From Candidatus Gallispira edinburgensis (GTDB taxonomy: Bacteria > Bacillota > Clostridia > Lachnospirales > CAG-274): 64,000 nt of DNA. The translations under genes were made by a program, and so were the position numbers. The DNA lies in NCBI GenBank assembly GCA_904395805.1, contig CAJFNV010000054.1, forward strand, positions 20,520-84,519, in the 5' to 3' direction. The notes below the pieces were generated by a model that ran no database searches, was not told the origin of the DNA, and saw only the letters and a list, made by a program, of their open reading frames with translations. Below are positions 37,481 through 47,064 of this stretch, piece after piece (position 1 is the stretch's first letter; each line of letters opens with the position of its first letter).

Positions 37481-37630
37481 TTACTTACCGAACATTGAAT
37501 CAAAGCTTTCTTTCCCTCCGGTTCCGCTTTCACCACCGTATGTAAGCTGATTTACACCACTTGCGGTAATAATACTGCTGTTTTCAAATTTTATTATATT
37601 AAGAGTTGCTTTAACATACATCTTTTTCAT
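37481..37630 (-). CDS. 49-aa peptide translationally coupled to the pectin esterase
   Basis: Absent from the ORF track because of its length. The esterase stop and the peptide start overlap as TAATG, a classic re-initiation signal. The sequence begins MKKMYVKATLNIIKFENSS and then IITASGVNQLT, with a Gly/Ser-rich middle (GGESGTGGK). There is no signal peptide or membrane segment. I recall short Clostridia proteins with a similar 'KK-Y-x-F-x-I-T-SG' pattern near secreted enzymes, but no function. AGGAGG lies just upstream inside the esterase 3' end, which supports translation. Confidence 0.7.
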   Translation of the reverse strand: MKKMYVKATLNIIKFENSSIITASGVNQLTYGGESGTGGKESFDSMFGK

Positions 37631-40600
37631 TAGTTTTCATCCTCCTTAATATAAAACTTTTTGTCCTCAGGTAAAGCAATAGCACTTCCACTTGTTAAAA
37701 TATCTGATAAGTCAACATTTAATACTGCAGGCTTTAATGCATCCACACTATATTCAGCTGTATCACCGTAAACAATTCTTCCGCTATTTGTTATAACATA
37801 TGGAGTTACACTTATTCCTGTCAAAAATTCAGTCTCATCAATATCTGTTATAGTAAAACCGAACATATAATTGCCGCCTGTTTCATCCAATGAATAAATA
37901 CTGTTTTCAATAGAGCCGTATACTGTGTCTGTTCCTCTGAAAACAGCTTCACCATTTACCTCAAACAAAAATCCTACTTCACTGTAATTAAGTGAATCCA
38001 CACTGCTTACAAATACAATACCATTATCTCCTGCCATATTAGCCAATGGAGTGTATATTGCAACGTCTTCAGTTGTTGTTTCAGTAGTTGACTCTGTCGT
38101 ACTTTCTGTTGTTGACTCAGTAGTTGACTCTGTCGTACTTTCTGTTGTTGACTCGGTAGTTGTCTCTGTCGTACTTTCTGTTGTTGACTCGGTAGTTGTC
38201 TCTGTTGTATCATCCTGAACATTACTGTAACTTACATCAATAGCTTTATACCACAAATTTGATCTTGTAGGAGTATTGATTGTAACAACATCCCCTGCCT
38301 TAACATCTGCACTAAGCTCTACCACAGAATTCTGTACGGCATCTATAGCTGCTGTATCTACACCGTTTATTTTAAGCATAAGTTTATCAGCATTACTTAC
38401 TGATATACTTACTGATACAGTGCAAGTACCTGTCTTATCCGCAACAAATGAGATTATATCATTGGAATTTGTCTTTACTCCGTACTGCTTATATGAATCT
38501 GTCATAACGATAGCAGCAGGATAAACAGTAATACCGCTGTAAGGATCTGTTAATTCTGTATTGCCATATCCCATTCCATCAAGATATATCTTATAGTCAT
38601 CATAATATTCCATGAAATCTAACGGGAATTCAAATAATATTCTTGATAATATTAGGTTAGCAACACCGCTGTCATCAGTTACAACAGATGTTCCTGTATA
38701 AACGCCCTTGTCACCCTTTGCGGTTACTTCATAGGTTTCACCCTTAATAAGGTCTAAACCATTTTCAGCATAATCACTTGCACTTATTGTAAGTGTCTCT
38801 GTTGAGCCCTTTAAAGTGATCATTACATTTGTATCATCACTTTCAATACCGGATATTTCTCCTGTATAGTGGATCTTCTCTTCTTCAGGAAGCTCACTCT
38901 TAGTTATTTTAACATCAGATACATACATATTGGCTGCATCCGGTGTAGCAAAGTAAAGAATTTCAGGTGTACTTGTCTGTTTCTTATAAACTATTGTACC
39001 GGGAGCACTTCCCCTTACTACGCTTGCTGCACATTTATCATCAGTATAAAGTCCTATTGTTCCGCTGCCTGTTGAAGCAGTTACTTCAATAGTATACATA
39101 GCTTTTTCATCAGCAGTAAATGAGAATACAGGCTTGTTAGGTGATACCTTAGTTCCGTAATGAGCCTGACTGTTAAAGTACTGTACACCGCTCTGATATA
39201 TGCTTATATCAAATGTCTGGTTGCTGTCGTTTGTGTATGTACCTGTATAAACACCATCTGTATATGTTGAGTCTGCATTTGTTTCATAGAGAGCAAGTGC
39301 TTCATCTGTACCAAACTCAAGTGTAACTGTTTTTGGTACTTCAACTGAAATACTTACATTTGAAATATACATATTCGGTGCTTCTGATGCAGCAAAATAA
39401 AGTGTTTCCTTTTCAGCACTTGTCTTTTTGTAAACAATACTCCCAGGAGCTGCTGCTGTTGCCACAGCATTTGTACAATCTGCATCGGTGTATAAAGCAA
39501 CTGTGCCTGTACCCGTTGATGCAGTTACATTTATTGTATATTCAGCTGCCTCATCAGCCTCAAATGAGAATATTGGCTTTCCCGGGGTTGCCTTTGTACC
39601 ATATCTTGACTGACCGCCAAAGTAAGCTATACCGCTCTGATATATACTCACATTAAACTCTCTTCCTTCTTCATTTACATATTCACCTGAGTAAACACCG
39701 TCAACATATGTTGAATCTGCATTTGTTTCATAAAGAGCAAGAGCCTCATCAGTTGCAAAGTTAAGAGTAACATCATTTACAGGAGTAACTGAGCCTGAGA
39801 TAGAATCGAAAACAGCCTGTCCGATTTCTTCCCAGTATGGCTGTTCTGTAAGTGATTTATCCTTTGCAGTAAACTTGCCATCCTTGTCAATTGTAAAGAT
39901 ATATTCACCTGATGTTTCCTCACCATAAACCGATCTTGGCTGAACAACAAAATCAGAAACTGTAATTCCTGCATCCTGTATCCATTTTGCAATTAAACCT
40001 GCCTGAATAACACCGCCTGTTTTATTGCTGTGAGTAGCATCGCCTGTATCCATAACAGCATATCCAAGTGTGTCATTTCCGCATTCATCATAAGCAGCCT
40101 CATACATATCGGCAGTCATCTGATATGCATCAATATAAAGAACACCCTTATCCTTATTTTCCTCATAAAGCTCTTCACAAGCTGTTACATAAGCATTTCC
40201 TGATGTCAGCAAATCTGCTGTAGGAGCATAATCTGTCATTGTTGCATCATGATGTGTCCTTATGTTTCCGTTTGAATCATAATACAGTCTGGCTACAGGA
40301 GATACAATTACAGGAATTGCACCCTTTTCAAGAGCCGCATCAATATAATACTGTAAATATCCCTTATATGTAGCACCACAGTCCCATGAGTAATATGTAT
40401 CGCCATAACTTCCCTTTAAAGCATCAGGAGTAGTTACTTTCATATCCTCTGTAGGGACAATTGTAGGATAAGTTGTTCCGTCATAAGGAGCATCCTTTGT
40501 ATAAAGAGGAGCAAATCTTTCTTCATAATAACTTGCACCGTTAGCACAATCGTTATGTCCGAACTGCATTAGGAGATAATCTCCTGCCTTAATATTTTCA

Positions 40601-43600
40601 AGAATAGTGTCAAGCTTTCCTTCATTTAAGAATGAACGTGAGCTTCTGCCCCCCTGAGCATAATTATTAACAGTTACATAATCTTCATTAAAGAAATACT
40701 GTAAGAATTCACCCCATGAGCCGGCACTAAGTGTCTGACCGCCGTTATAAATACCATTTGCTGAGTAGTCTTTAACCGTAGAATCACCTGCAAGGTAAAT
40801 ATTTATACCTGAGCCGGGAGCAATGCTTCCCGGATTATCCGGATCAGACCATATATTGCTGACAGGTCTTTCTTTATCGATAATATATTTTGGAGTACCT
40901 GTAAGTCCCTTTGTCGTAACAGGAGTTACAACAGCCATAATATACTTGCCCGCACATTCCATAGGAATCTGGAATCTGTTTGTGCTTACGGCAGATACTG
41001 ACTTTAACAATGTTGCGCTTTCAAGAATTGTATCAAGGCTTGTATCATCATAGCCCTCTGCCACTGCATACCATGAAATTATTGAAGCATCCTCATCTGC
41101 CCACTCATCACCTAATTCATAGCCAAGTGTAATTGTTTCTCCCGGGTTTGGTGTATTTAAGTCACCGTTTGATGTCATGCTTGGGTCAGATTTAAATTCA
41201 GGAGCCGTTGCTGCATCTCCTGTATAATAGGTCGGAGTCCAGCCTCCTGCAGTAAATACATTTTCAACAGAATAGTCATCAGCATTAATACTGTCTGCGA
41301 CACCGTTCACTCTTTCTGATGTATCAACTTTAACACCATTATGAGTAGTGTTATATTCTGTTAATGTAACAGTTGATGCTGTAGGATCAACTGACATTGC
41401 ATACCAGCCTGCACCTACTATCATATCACTTTCCTGAAGCTGAGTGTTTATAAATGAGACCTTTGCACTGTCACCCCACATTCTTCCAAGGTATCCTGCT
41501 GTAGTATCAAGCTCAGGATCATATGAAATATAACAGCCTCTGAAAATATATCCTGCTGCCGCCATATTTTCTGCTGAGCATGAATTAGCTGTAATATATC
41601 CTGCTGCCTGAGTTCCGTCATAACCGCAGAAGTTGATCTCACAGCCGTCAAATATCACATCACCATTACCATATATAAAGTCTGTCTGACCTTCAATATA
41701 ACAGTTCTTGTAATATGATCTTAAGTAACCGTAGTTACCTGTATAAAGAGTGTCCTGACTTCCTATAAATGAGCAATTGCTGAACTCGATCTCATCAGCA
41801 TAGTTTACAAGAGCTGCCGCTCTTTCAGTTGCTGCTCTTGAATCAACATTAGTGTTTTCCTTTCTTTCAACTGTTATTGATTCCTTACCGTTTACTTCAA
41901 CGCCGTCTGTCATTTCCTCTTCTGTCATATACTTGTTAAAGGAATTTTCAAATTTAATATTTTCTGCTTTAAATCCTGCAGCCTCTTTATTTAAAATAAC
42001 TGCAGCACCCCAGTATCTTTCTACATCGCCCTTTTCAAACTTATCATAATCGGCATATGGGTCATAATAGCTGTCCACACAGCTATAATACTTATATCCT
42101 ATACCGTAATACCATGTAATTATTGTATTATCCTCTGTACCACCGTTACTTTCAAAAGTAATATCAGGAGTGTTTACAACAACCTGCTCACGATATGTAC
42201 CAGGATCAATTTTAATTGTAACTCTCTGTCCGTCAGTTCTTGTCATATTTGTAACTGCATCAACGGCAGACTGAACTGACTTGTATGCCTTATCTTCACC
42301 TACATAAAGAGTGTCTGTATAAGGCACCGACTTAACACTTATATCCTTAAGCAGTAAATCTCTTGTTACAGCACCGTCATTTACAACTACATGTGTTGAT
42401 GTTGAATAATTATCTGACGTAATTGAAGCTTCATAAGCACCGTTTCTTAAATTAACACTGTATGTGCCATTTGACACTGTACCATTATACACATATCCGT
42501 CATCAACATTTGTGAATTTAATAGCATCTGGATTTACATTAAGAGTTTCATATTCTCCCCTTACCTGTGTAAGTCCCAGAAACTTACCGTTTACAGCATA
42601 TACAGGAACTGCTGTAAGAGCTATATCCTTTGTTACAGCTGTACCATCTTCATTGTTTATAACTATATTTTCTGAAAGCTTATAGTCATAAGCTCCTTCA
42701 AGTGTAAGTGTATAGTTCTGGTTAGCTACAAGCTGAGCTTCATATGTCTTGTTCTGCATATCAATACCGGCAATAACATTTTCAAAGCTTGTTGTATCCT
42801 CAGGCACAAATACAAGTTTCATATCACCTGCACTGTATCCGTCAGCAAGTCCTGATATACTTCCCGATACTATATATGACACGCTTTCTTCTATAGTCAG
42901 ATCTGCTGTCTGTGTTTCCGTAACTTTAACATTTACAAGTCTTGTATCATTTGTGAAAGCATACTTTACAGCATTGCTGCCTGTAAGTGATACAGAATAC
43001 TCATAGCCCGGCTTTAATAATATGGAATATCTGTTGCCTTCTACTGTCGCTTCCTTGCTTTCACCTGTTTCTCTGTTAGTAAACTTGATACCATAGCTGT
43101 CCAGACCAAAGCTGTCATTTATAGTACCTGTTACATTTGTATATGCTGTAAATTCAGCACCATAGCAGAACATTTTTGAGCCTGAAAGGTTTACATAATA
43201 TGTATATCCTTTTTCAACCTCTATTTCAAGTGTTGCCCATGTAGTACCCTGTGTAACCCTAAAACCTGTTGTATCATAGTTATCGGAACCTCCCGGAACA
43301 TATGATGCAATAGCTTCGCTTACACCTTCTGTACTTGTTCTGCTCACATATCCTGTCTTAGTGCTTGCATTTCCCACATAGACAATTAATGTACCGTCAG
43401 CCTTTGGTGTAAAGTCACAATAAGACTTGTTATCAGTGACTACAATACCATTGCTGGCAGAACCGTTTGTATTACTGGATCTTACATAATCCTTACCGCC
43501 ATTGCTGCCGTAAATAAAAGCAGTTGTAGGACTGTGGTATGTAAATCCAATATCGCCATAGGCAGCAGTACCGCTGCTTTCCTCATTTGTAATGGTCCAG

Positions 43601-43719
43601 AGCCCCTGTGTGATCACTTCTGCTCCAAAAGCATATAAAGGGGTTGAAGCAAGAACCATTACCACAGACAAGAGCATTGATATAAAACTCATTAATCTGT
43701 GACTTTTTCTGTTGACCAT
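37630..43719 (-). CDS. Secreted giant pectinolytic protein: pectin methylesterase plus SGNH acetylesterase
   Basis: Removes methyl and probably acetyl groups from pectin outside the cell. True start is ATG 43719 after AGGAGG (2029 aa). A signal peptide leads to an N-terminal beta-sandwich (about 35-190) and two or three carboxypeptidase-regulatory-like beta domains (about 190-460). The CE8 pectinesterase follows (about 465-830), with GSQDTLYTG and IEGQTDFIYGNGD holding the catalytic aspartates. An Ig-like spacer leads to a CE12-type rhamnogalacturonan acetylesterase domain (about 965-1250: YLAGDSTVKDY, GGRSS, FGHNDC, DATH). Two near-identical 145-aa beta modules come next (about 1320-1610), then a diverged third, a Thr/Glu/Ser-repeat linker (about 1835-1883) and a C-terminal domain of about 145 aa. 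No LPXTG or dockerin is seen. Confidence 0.9.
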   Translation of the reverse strand: MVNRKSHRLMSFISMLLSVVMVLASTPLYAFGAEVITQGLWTITNEESSGTAAYGDIGFTYHSPTTAFIYGSNGGKDYVRSSNTNGSASNGIVVTDNKSYCDFTPKADGTLIVYVGNASTKTGYVSRTSTEGVSEAIASYVPGGSDNYDTTGFRVTQGTTWATLEIEVEKGYTYYVNLSGSKMFCYGAEFTAYTNVTGTINDSFGLDSYGIKFTNRETGESKEATVEGNRYSILLKPGYEYSVSLTGSNAVKYAFTNDTRLVNVKVTETQTADLTIEESVSYIVSGSISGLADGYSAGDMKLVFVPEDTTSFENVIAGIDMQNKTYEAQLVANQNYTLTLEGAYDYKLSENIVINNEDGTAVTKDIALTAVPVYAVNGKFLGLTQVRGEYETLNVNPDAIKFTNVDDGYVYNGTVSNGTYSVNLRNGAYEASITSDNYSTSTHVVVNDGAVTRDLLLKDISVKSVPYTDTLYVGEDKAYKSVQSAVDAVTNMTRTDGQRVTIKIDPGTYREQVVVNTPDITFESNGGTEDNTIITWYYGIGYKYYSCVDSYYDPYADYDKFEKGDVERYWGAAVILNKEAAGFKAENIKFENSFNKYMTEEEMTDGVEVNGKESITVERKENTNVDSRAATERAAALVNYADEIEFSNCSFIGSQDTLYTGNYGYLRSYYKNCYIEGQTDFIYGNGDVIFDGCEINFCGYDGTQAAGYITANSCSAENMAAAGYIFRGCYISYDPELDTTAGYLGRMWGDSAKVSFINTQLQESDMIVGAGWYAMSVDPTASTVTLTEYNTTHNGVKVDTSERVNGVADSINADDYSVENVFTAGGWTPTYYTGDAATAPEFKSDPSMTSNGDLNTPNPGETITLGYELGDEWADEDASIISWYAVAEGYDDTSLDTILESATLLKSVSAVSTNRFQIPMECAGKYIMAVVTPVTTKGLTGTPKYIIDKERPVSNIWSDPDNPGSIAPGSGINIYLAGDSTVKDYSANGIYNGGQTLSAGSWGEFLQYFFNEDYVTVNNYAQGGRSSRSFLNEGKLDTILENIKAGDYLLMQFGHNDCANGASYYEERFAPLYTKDAPYDGTTYPTIVPTEDMKVTTPDALKGSYGDTYYSWDCGATYKGYLQYYIDAALEKGAIPVIVSPVARLYYDSNGNIRTHHDATMTDYAPTADLLTSGNAYVTACEELYEENKDKGVLYIDAYQMTADMYEAAYDECGNDTLGYAVMDTGDATHSNKTGGVIQAGLIAKWIQDAGITVSDFVVQPRSVYGEETSGEYIFTIDKDGKFTAKDKSLTEQPYWEEIGQAVFDSISGSVTPVNDVTLNFATDEALALYETNADSTYVDGVYSGEYVNEEGREFNVSIYQSGIAYFGGQSRYGTKATPGKPIFSFEADEAAEYTINVTASTGTGTVALYTDADCTNAVATAAAPGSIVYKKTSAEKETLYFAASEAPNMYISNVSISVEVPKTVTLEFGTDEALALYETNADSTYTDGVYTGTYTNDSNQTFDISIYQSGVQYFNSQAHYGTKVSPNKPVFSFTADEKAMYTIEVTASTGSGTIGLYTDDKCAASVVRGSAPGTIVYKKQTSTPEILYFATPDAANMYVSDVKITKSELPEEEKIHYTGEISGIESDDTNVMITLKGSTETLTISASDYAENGLDLIKGETYEVTAKGDKGVYTGTSVVTDDSGVANLILSRILFEFPLDFMEYYDDYKIYLDGMGYGNTELTDPYSGITVYPAAIVMTDSYKQYGVKTNSNDIISFVADKTGTCTVSVSISVSNADKLMLKINGVDTAAIDAVQNSVVELSADVKAGDVVTINTPTRSNLWYKAIDVSYSNVQDDTTETTTESTTESTTETTTESTTESTTESTTESTTESTTESTTETTTEDVAIYTPLANMAGDNGIVFVSSVDSLNYSEVGFLFEVNGEAVFRGTDTVYGSIENSIYSLDETGGNYMFGFTITDIDETEFLTGISVTPYVITNSGRIVYGDTAEYSVDALKPAVLNVDLSDILTSGSAIALPEDKKFYIKEDEN
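38068..38214 (-). repeat. Low-complexity TTEST-type tandem repeat inside the esterase gene
   Basis: Twelve-nt-scale repeats encode (T)TEST/TTETT units, an O-glycosylation-prone flexible linker before the C-terminal domain. The repeat number may vary between strains by slippage. Short versions of the same Thr/Glu linker occur in the two stalk proteins at 51.9-54.1 kb and in PrkC. Confidence 0.85.
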
Positions 43720-44035
43720 AAATTTTCCTCCTTTTTTATTTATAATATCAAGGCTATACAGCAACAAAAATTCAATATTACAATTCAATAGTTATTAACC
43801 ATATATCCTTTAACTGTATCTGTACTTTTATGGTAAACTATGACATAATGTCAAGGTCAATATAATTTTTAATTCATCTGCTTTTTTCGACCTTTTACAC
43901 AATTTACCACAGTTTTCACACAATCATATTACTGCATTTTCAACAAAATATATAATTTATACAATTTTCCAATAAAACATTATCCGAAAATATGTTATAA
44001 TTACAAATGATTTATAATATTGAGGATGATGAATT
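43720..44035. other. Divergent control region between the pectin esterase and MerR genes
   Basis: 316 bp without a coding region. It contains the esterase leader (about 100 nt), the MerR-type promoter at 43830-43860, an AT-rich stretch, and near 43996 a TATAAT-like sequence that may serve merR. No further dyad was recognised. Confidence 0.6.
43830..43860 (-). promoter_or_regulatory. MerR-type promoter of the pectin esterase operon
   Basis: Minus strand TTGACC, 19-bp spacer, TACCAT, with a perfect dyad TGACA-tta-TGTCA in the spacer. The overall layout equals that of known MerR-family targets such as CueR and SoxR promoters. It lies about 110 bp upstream of the esterase start and opposite to the divergent merR gene. 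Confidence 0.75.
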
Positions 44036-44857
44036 GTGAAATACAAAGTCAGTGATTTATCAAAAGTTTTAGGCGTAACAACCAATACAATAAGACGATA
44101 TGAAAAAGAAGGATTTTTGACATCGGAAAGGGACAAGTCCGATTACAGATGGTATGAAGGGTTTGATTTATGCAAAACTGCAGTTATAAGACTGTTTATA
44201 AAGTGCGGCTTTACTCACACTGAAATAAAAGAAATGCTTGATAACAACTCAGACAAAATAACTGAAATATGCCAAAACCGCTTAAATGAAATAGACAAAG
44301 AAATGAACAGACTATATTTCCTAAGACACTGGTTAAAGGATAATGTCCAGCTTTTCAACACTCTTGAGCAGATAGGTGACGGCTTTATGACAATGAAGTG
44401 CCGTACTCTTAAGTATATACTTTACAGCAAGGGAGATCAGCTCCTCAGTGAAAAAGAAAGGCTTGATACGATCAATCACTTTATGTATACTATTCCTGAA
44501 GTTCAGCTTATAAGGCTGTTTAAGCTTGAAGACATAAAAAGTCGTATCTTTATACCCTACAGTGGATGGGAAATGAAAGAAATTGATATAAAGAGATTAA
44601 ATGTTGAAGATATAGTAAAGGACAATAAATTCGTAGAAACATATCCTTCACAGCAATGCCTTTACGGAGTTCTTGAAATTCCCGCAAAGTATATGAATGA
44701 CACGGACAAGCTGACAGAAAAAAGAATAGCTTTCTTTAAAAAAGCAGACGAATATATGAATGATAATAATATTAAAATTTCGGGAGACATAATGGAGGTT
44801 CTTGTCAACGTACTTGGAAACACTGCCCAGTCCCTCATATGCATACCTTATATTTAA
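44036..44857 (+). CDS. MerR-family regulator, probable activator of the pectin genes
   Basis: A 273-aa regulator starting with GTG, with GAGG upstream. The N-terminal winged helix-turn-helix (KYKVSDLSKVLGVTTNTIRRYEKEGFL, about 1-70) and the dimerisation helix (about 80-110) are of MerR type. The C-terminal part (about 125-273) is probably a ligand-binding domain of the GyrI-like kind seen in multidrug-type MerR proteins; this is uncertain. It is divergent from the pectin esterase operon, whose promoter has the MerR geometry. The ligand may be a pectin-derived sugar; that is inference. Confidence 0.82.
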   Translation: MKYKVSDLSKVLGVTTNTIRRYEKEGFLTSERDKSDYRWYEGFDLCKTAVIRLFIKCGFTHTEIKEMLDNNSDKITEICQNRLNEIDKEMNRLYFLRHWLKDNVQLFNTLEQIGDGFMTMKCRTLKYILYSKGDQLLSEKERLDTINHFMYTIPEVQLIRLFKLEDIKSRIFIPYSGWEMKEIDIKRLNVEDIVKDNKFVETYPSQQCLYGVLEIPAKYMNDTDKLTEKRIAFFKKADEYMNDNNIKISGDIMEVLVNVLGNTAQSLICIPYI

Positions 44858-44861
44858 ATAA

Positions 44862-44902
44862 ATTTTCTCCTTTGCACTGTAAAACTATACAAAGGAGAAA
44901 AT
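44862..44902. terminator. Bidirectional terminator between merR and the EamA gene
   Basis: Perfect 13-bp inverted repeat attttctcctttg / caaaggagaaaat between two convergent genes, with A/T-rich flanks on both sides. Confidence 0.8.
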
Positions 44903-44906
44903 CATA

Positions 44907-45824
44907 TTAATCAGAAATATTATCACTTTTCTTTGTTACAGACAAAAACGTAACTCCGAACAGTATAAACACAAGACCAAGTATATCCATACCCGTAAAT
45001 GCAACCTTCATAACCAGTGCAGTTAAAACCGTTGATGTCAAAGGCTCAGAGGAAGCAAACAAACTTGCCTTTGAAGCGCCTATCAGCCTTACTCCCTCTA
45101 AATACAGACTGAAAGAAAGAACTGTTCCCCCTATAATTACAGTAACAAAAGCAAGCCATGTACCCATATCCCATATACCCGGTATTATCCACGGCTTTGT
45201 AATTACAGTCATAAGAATTCCTCCTATTATCATTCCCCATCCAAGTACAGGGACTGTGCCGTATTTATTCATTAGCTTTACAGGCATCAGATTATATACA
45301 ACAACGGTAAAGGCAGAAGTAATTCCCCAGAAAAGTGCAGCCTTTGAAATGGCAAGGCTGTGTATGTTACCGTGTGTCACTATAAAAAATGTTCCCACTA
45401 CTACAAACACAAGAGAAATAAGCTCCTTTGACTCAGGGATCTTTTTATTCTTTAGCGCCATAAAGACCATTATCAATACAGGAGCCGTATACTGCAAAAT
45501 TGTTGCAGTACTTGCATTTGACTCCTCAATTGTAATAAAATATGTAAACTGGCAGGCAGCCATTCCCAGAAGTCCAAAAGCAATAAGCCTTATAACATCT
45601 CTCTTATCCGTCCAAATTTCAAATACATCTTTTACATTTTTTTGTCTGCTTATAGTCAGAATAATCATAATAATTCCCGCAAGCACAAGCCTCATTGTAA
45701 CAAGCCATTCTGCATTGAGTCCCTTTTCAGAAAAGAGATACTGACCGCACACTCCCGAAAGTCCCCAGAATACACCTCCCAGAATAGTAAACAATATTCC
45801 TCTTTTACTTCTGCTCAATTTCAA
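44907..45824 (-). CDS. EamA/DMT-family transporter
   Basis: A 305-aa integral membrane protein with ten predicted helices in two EamA repeats (about 10-145 and 160-295). The repeat hallmark GxxxGLSG and SEPLTSTVL segments are visible. The family exports amino acids or metabolites; substrate unknown. It overlaps the upstream acyltransferase gene by 20 nt. Confidence 0.9.
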   Translation of the reverse strand: MKLSRSKRGILFTILGGVFWGLSGVCGQYLFSEKGLNAEWLVTMRLVLAGIIMIILTISRQKNVKDVFEIWTDKRDVIRLIAFGLLGMAACQFTYFITIEESNASTATILQYTAPVLIMVFMALKNKKIPESKELISLVFVVVGTFFIVTHGNIHSLAISKAALFWGITSAFTVVVYNLMPVKLMNKYGTVPVLGWGMIIGGILMTVITKPWIIPGIWDMGTWLAFVTVIIGGTVLSFSLYLEGVRLIGASKASLFASSEPLTSTVLTALVMKVAFTGMDILGLVFILFGVTFLSVTKKSDNISD

Positions 45825-47043
45825 GCCCCTCCTTTTTACTTAAAAATATTTTAATAACATTCCCCGGAATAAAAATCAGCTTTTTTATCCAGCTTGCACA
45901 GAAGGAAAGGAGGATACATGTACCAACAAGGCTTATTATATTATTAAAGCTGTCCATAAAGGGCACATTGTTTTCAATAATTTCCTTATATATAAATCCG
46001 TCAAACATTTGACTGAAAAGATACATTTCAAGAGAAACAAGACTAACAGCCTTAAAAATGTATCTTAAGGGTCTGAACTTAAAATCAATGTTAAGACACA
46101 CAACCATAATAAGCATTGATAAAAATACAGTTATCATTGCAGAATATCCTGAATTCGCCTGATAGCCAATAAAATTCCAGTCAAATACAGTACCTTCACA
46201 ATGAAGATAAGTTGAAACACTTATAACAGCCAGAAGTCCGCAGAAAGCCATTAATGCAAATATAGGATTTATGTTGACTCTGTATTCTGAAAGATAGCAT
46301 CCTATAACATAATAACCGAATACATAAAATATAAGCCAGCTTGAAGGCACAACATCAAATGTAAGGGATCCAAGTGCATTAAGCCCTACAAGGGTAAGAA
46401 TAAATACTTCCTTCTTCCATTTATCCCCGATACTTTTATAAGCAATGTTGAAAAATGGCATTAAAAACAGCATACCTATATACAGCCTTATATACCATCC
46501 ATAGTTAAAATAAAGGAGCTTGTCCGCAATGTAAGAAGCATCTACATCTATATTATGAAATTTATAATCCACCCATATCCTTATACATGATATAAATATA
46601 TGAGTAAAAAGCAATGGTATTATTGCAAAATAGTGCTTTTTGCTTATTTTTGCATTGACCTTAAAATACCCCGAAATTATCATAAAAAGGGGCACTGCAC
46701 AAACTCCCAGCCATCTTATTGCTGTGGGAAAAATCATTTCCGGTGTAAATTCAGTACTGTAGTAATATGTAAGTCCGAAAAAATGCACAAGGGGCACAAG
46801 TATAACAGCAATTGTTCTCGCTATATCTCCGCCCACCTCTCTTTTTCCACTGTGAATTCTCTTTTCTGTGGATAAAATGGGCAGATCACATCTCACCGAA
46901 ATGTAATCTGCAGCACATATAACAAACCAGTAAATAACCGTGGACAAAACATATACAGCCCAAAAATTATAATCGGTAAATTCAGTTGTACAGTAGCCTA
47001 AAAGCAAGCTCAAATATAAATATAACACATGTTTTGTTTTCAT
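45805..47043 (-). CDS. Membrane acyltransferase of the acyltransferase-3 family
   Basis: A 412-aa protein with about ten to twelve membrane helices. After two N-terminal helices comes the family signature: VGGDIARTIAVILVPLVHFF with the conserved histidine and GVCAVPLFMIISGYF. Such enzymes acetylate or succinylate surface polysaccharides, teichoic acids or peptidoglycan. The substrate cannot be read. It is followed without gap by the EamA gene. Confidence 0.88.
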   Translation of the reverse strand: MKTKHVLYLYLSLLLGYCTTEFTDYNFWAVYVLSTVIYWFVICAADYISVRCDLPILSTEKRIHSGKREVGGDIARTIAVILVPLVHFFGLTYYYSTEFTPEMIFPTAIRWLGVCAVPLFMIISGYFKVNAKISKKHYFAIIPLLFTHIFISCIRIWVDYKFHNIDVDASYIADKLLYFNYGWYIRLYIGMLFLMPFFNIAYKSIGDKWKKEVFILTLVGLNALGSLTFDVVPSSWLIFYVFGYYVIGCYLSEYRVNINPIFALMAFCGLLAVISVSTYLHCEGTVFDWNFIGYQANSGYSAMITVFLSMLIMVVCLNIDFKFRPLRYIFKAVSLVSLEMYLFSQMFDGFIYKEIIENNVPFMDSFNNIISLVGTCILLSFCASWIKKLIFIPGNVIKIFLSKKEGLEIEQK

Positions 47044-47064
47044 TTGTAAATCCTCTTTTAAAAA

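Noticed and set aside
38068-38214. CRISPR-like regular repeats
   Set aside because: The repeats are in frame and encode a Thr/Glu/Ser linker; there are no unique spacers.
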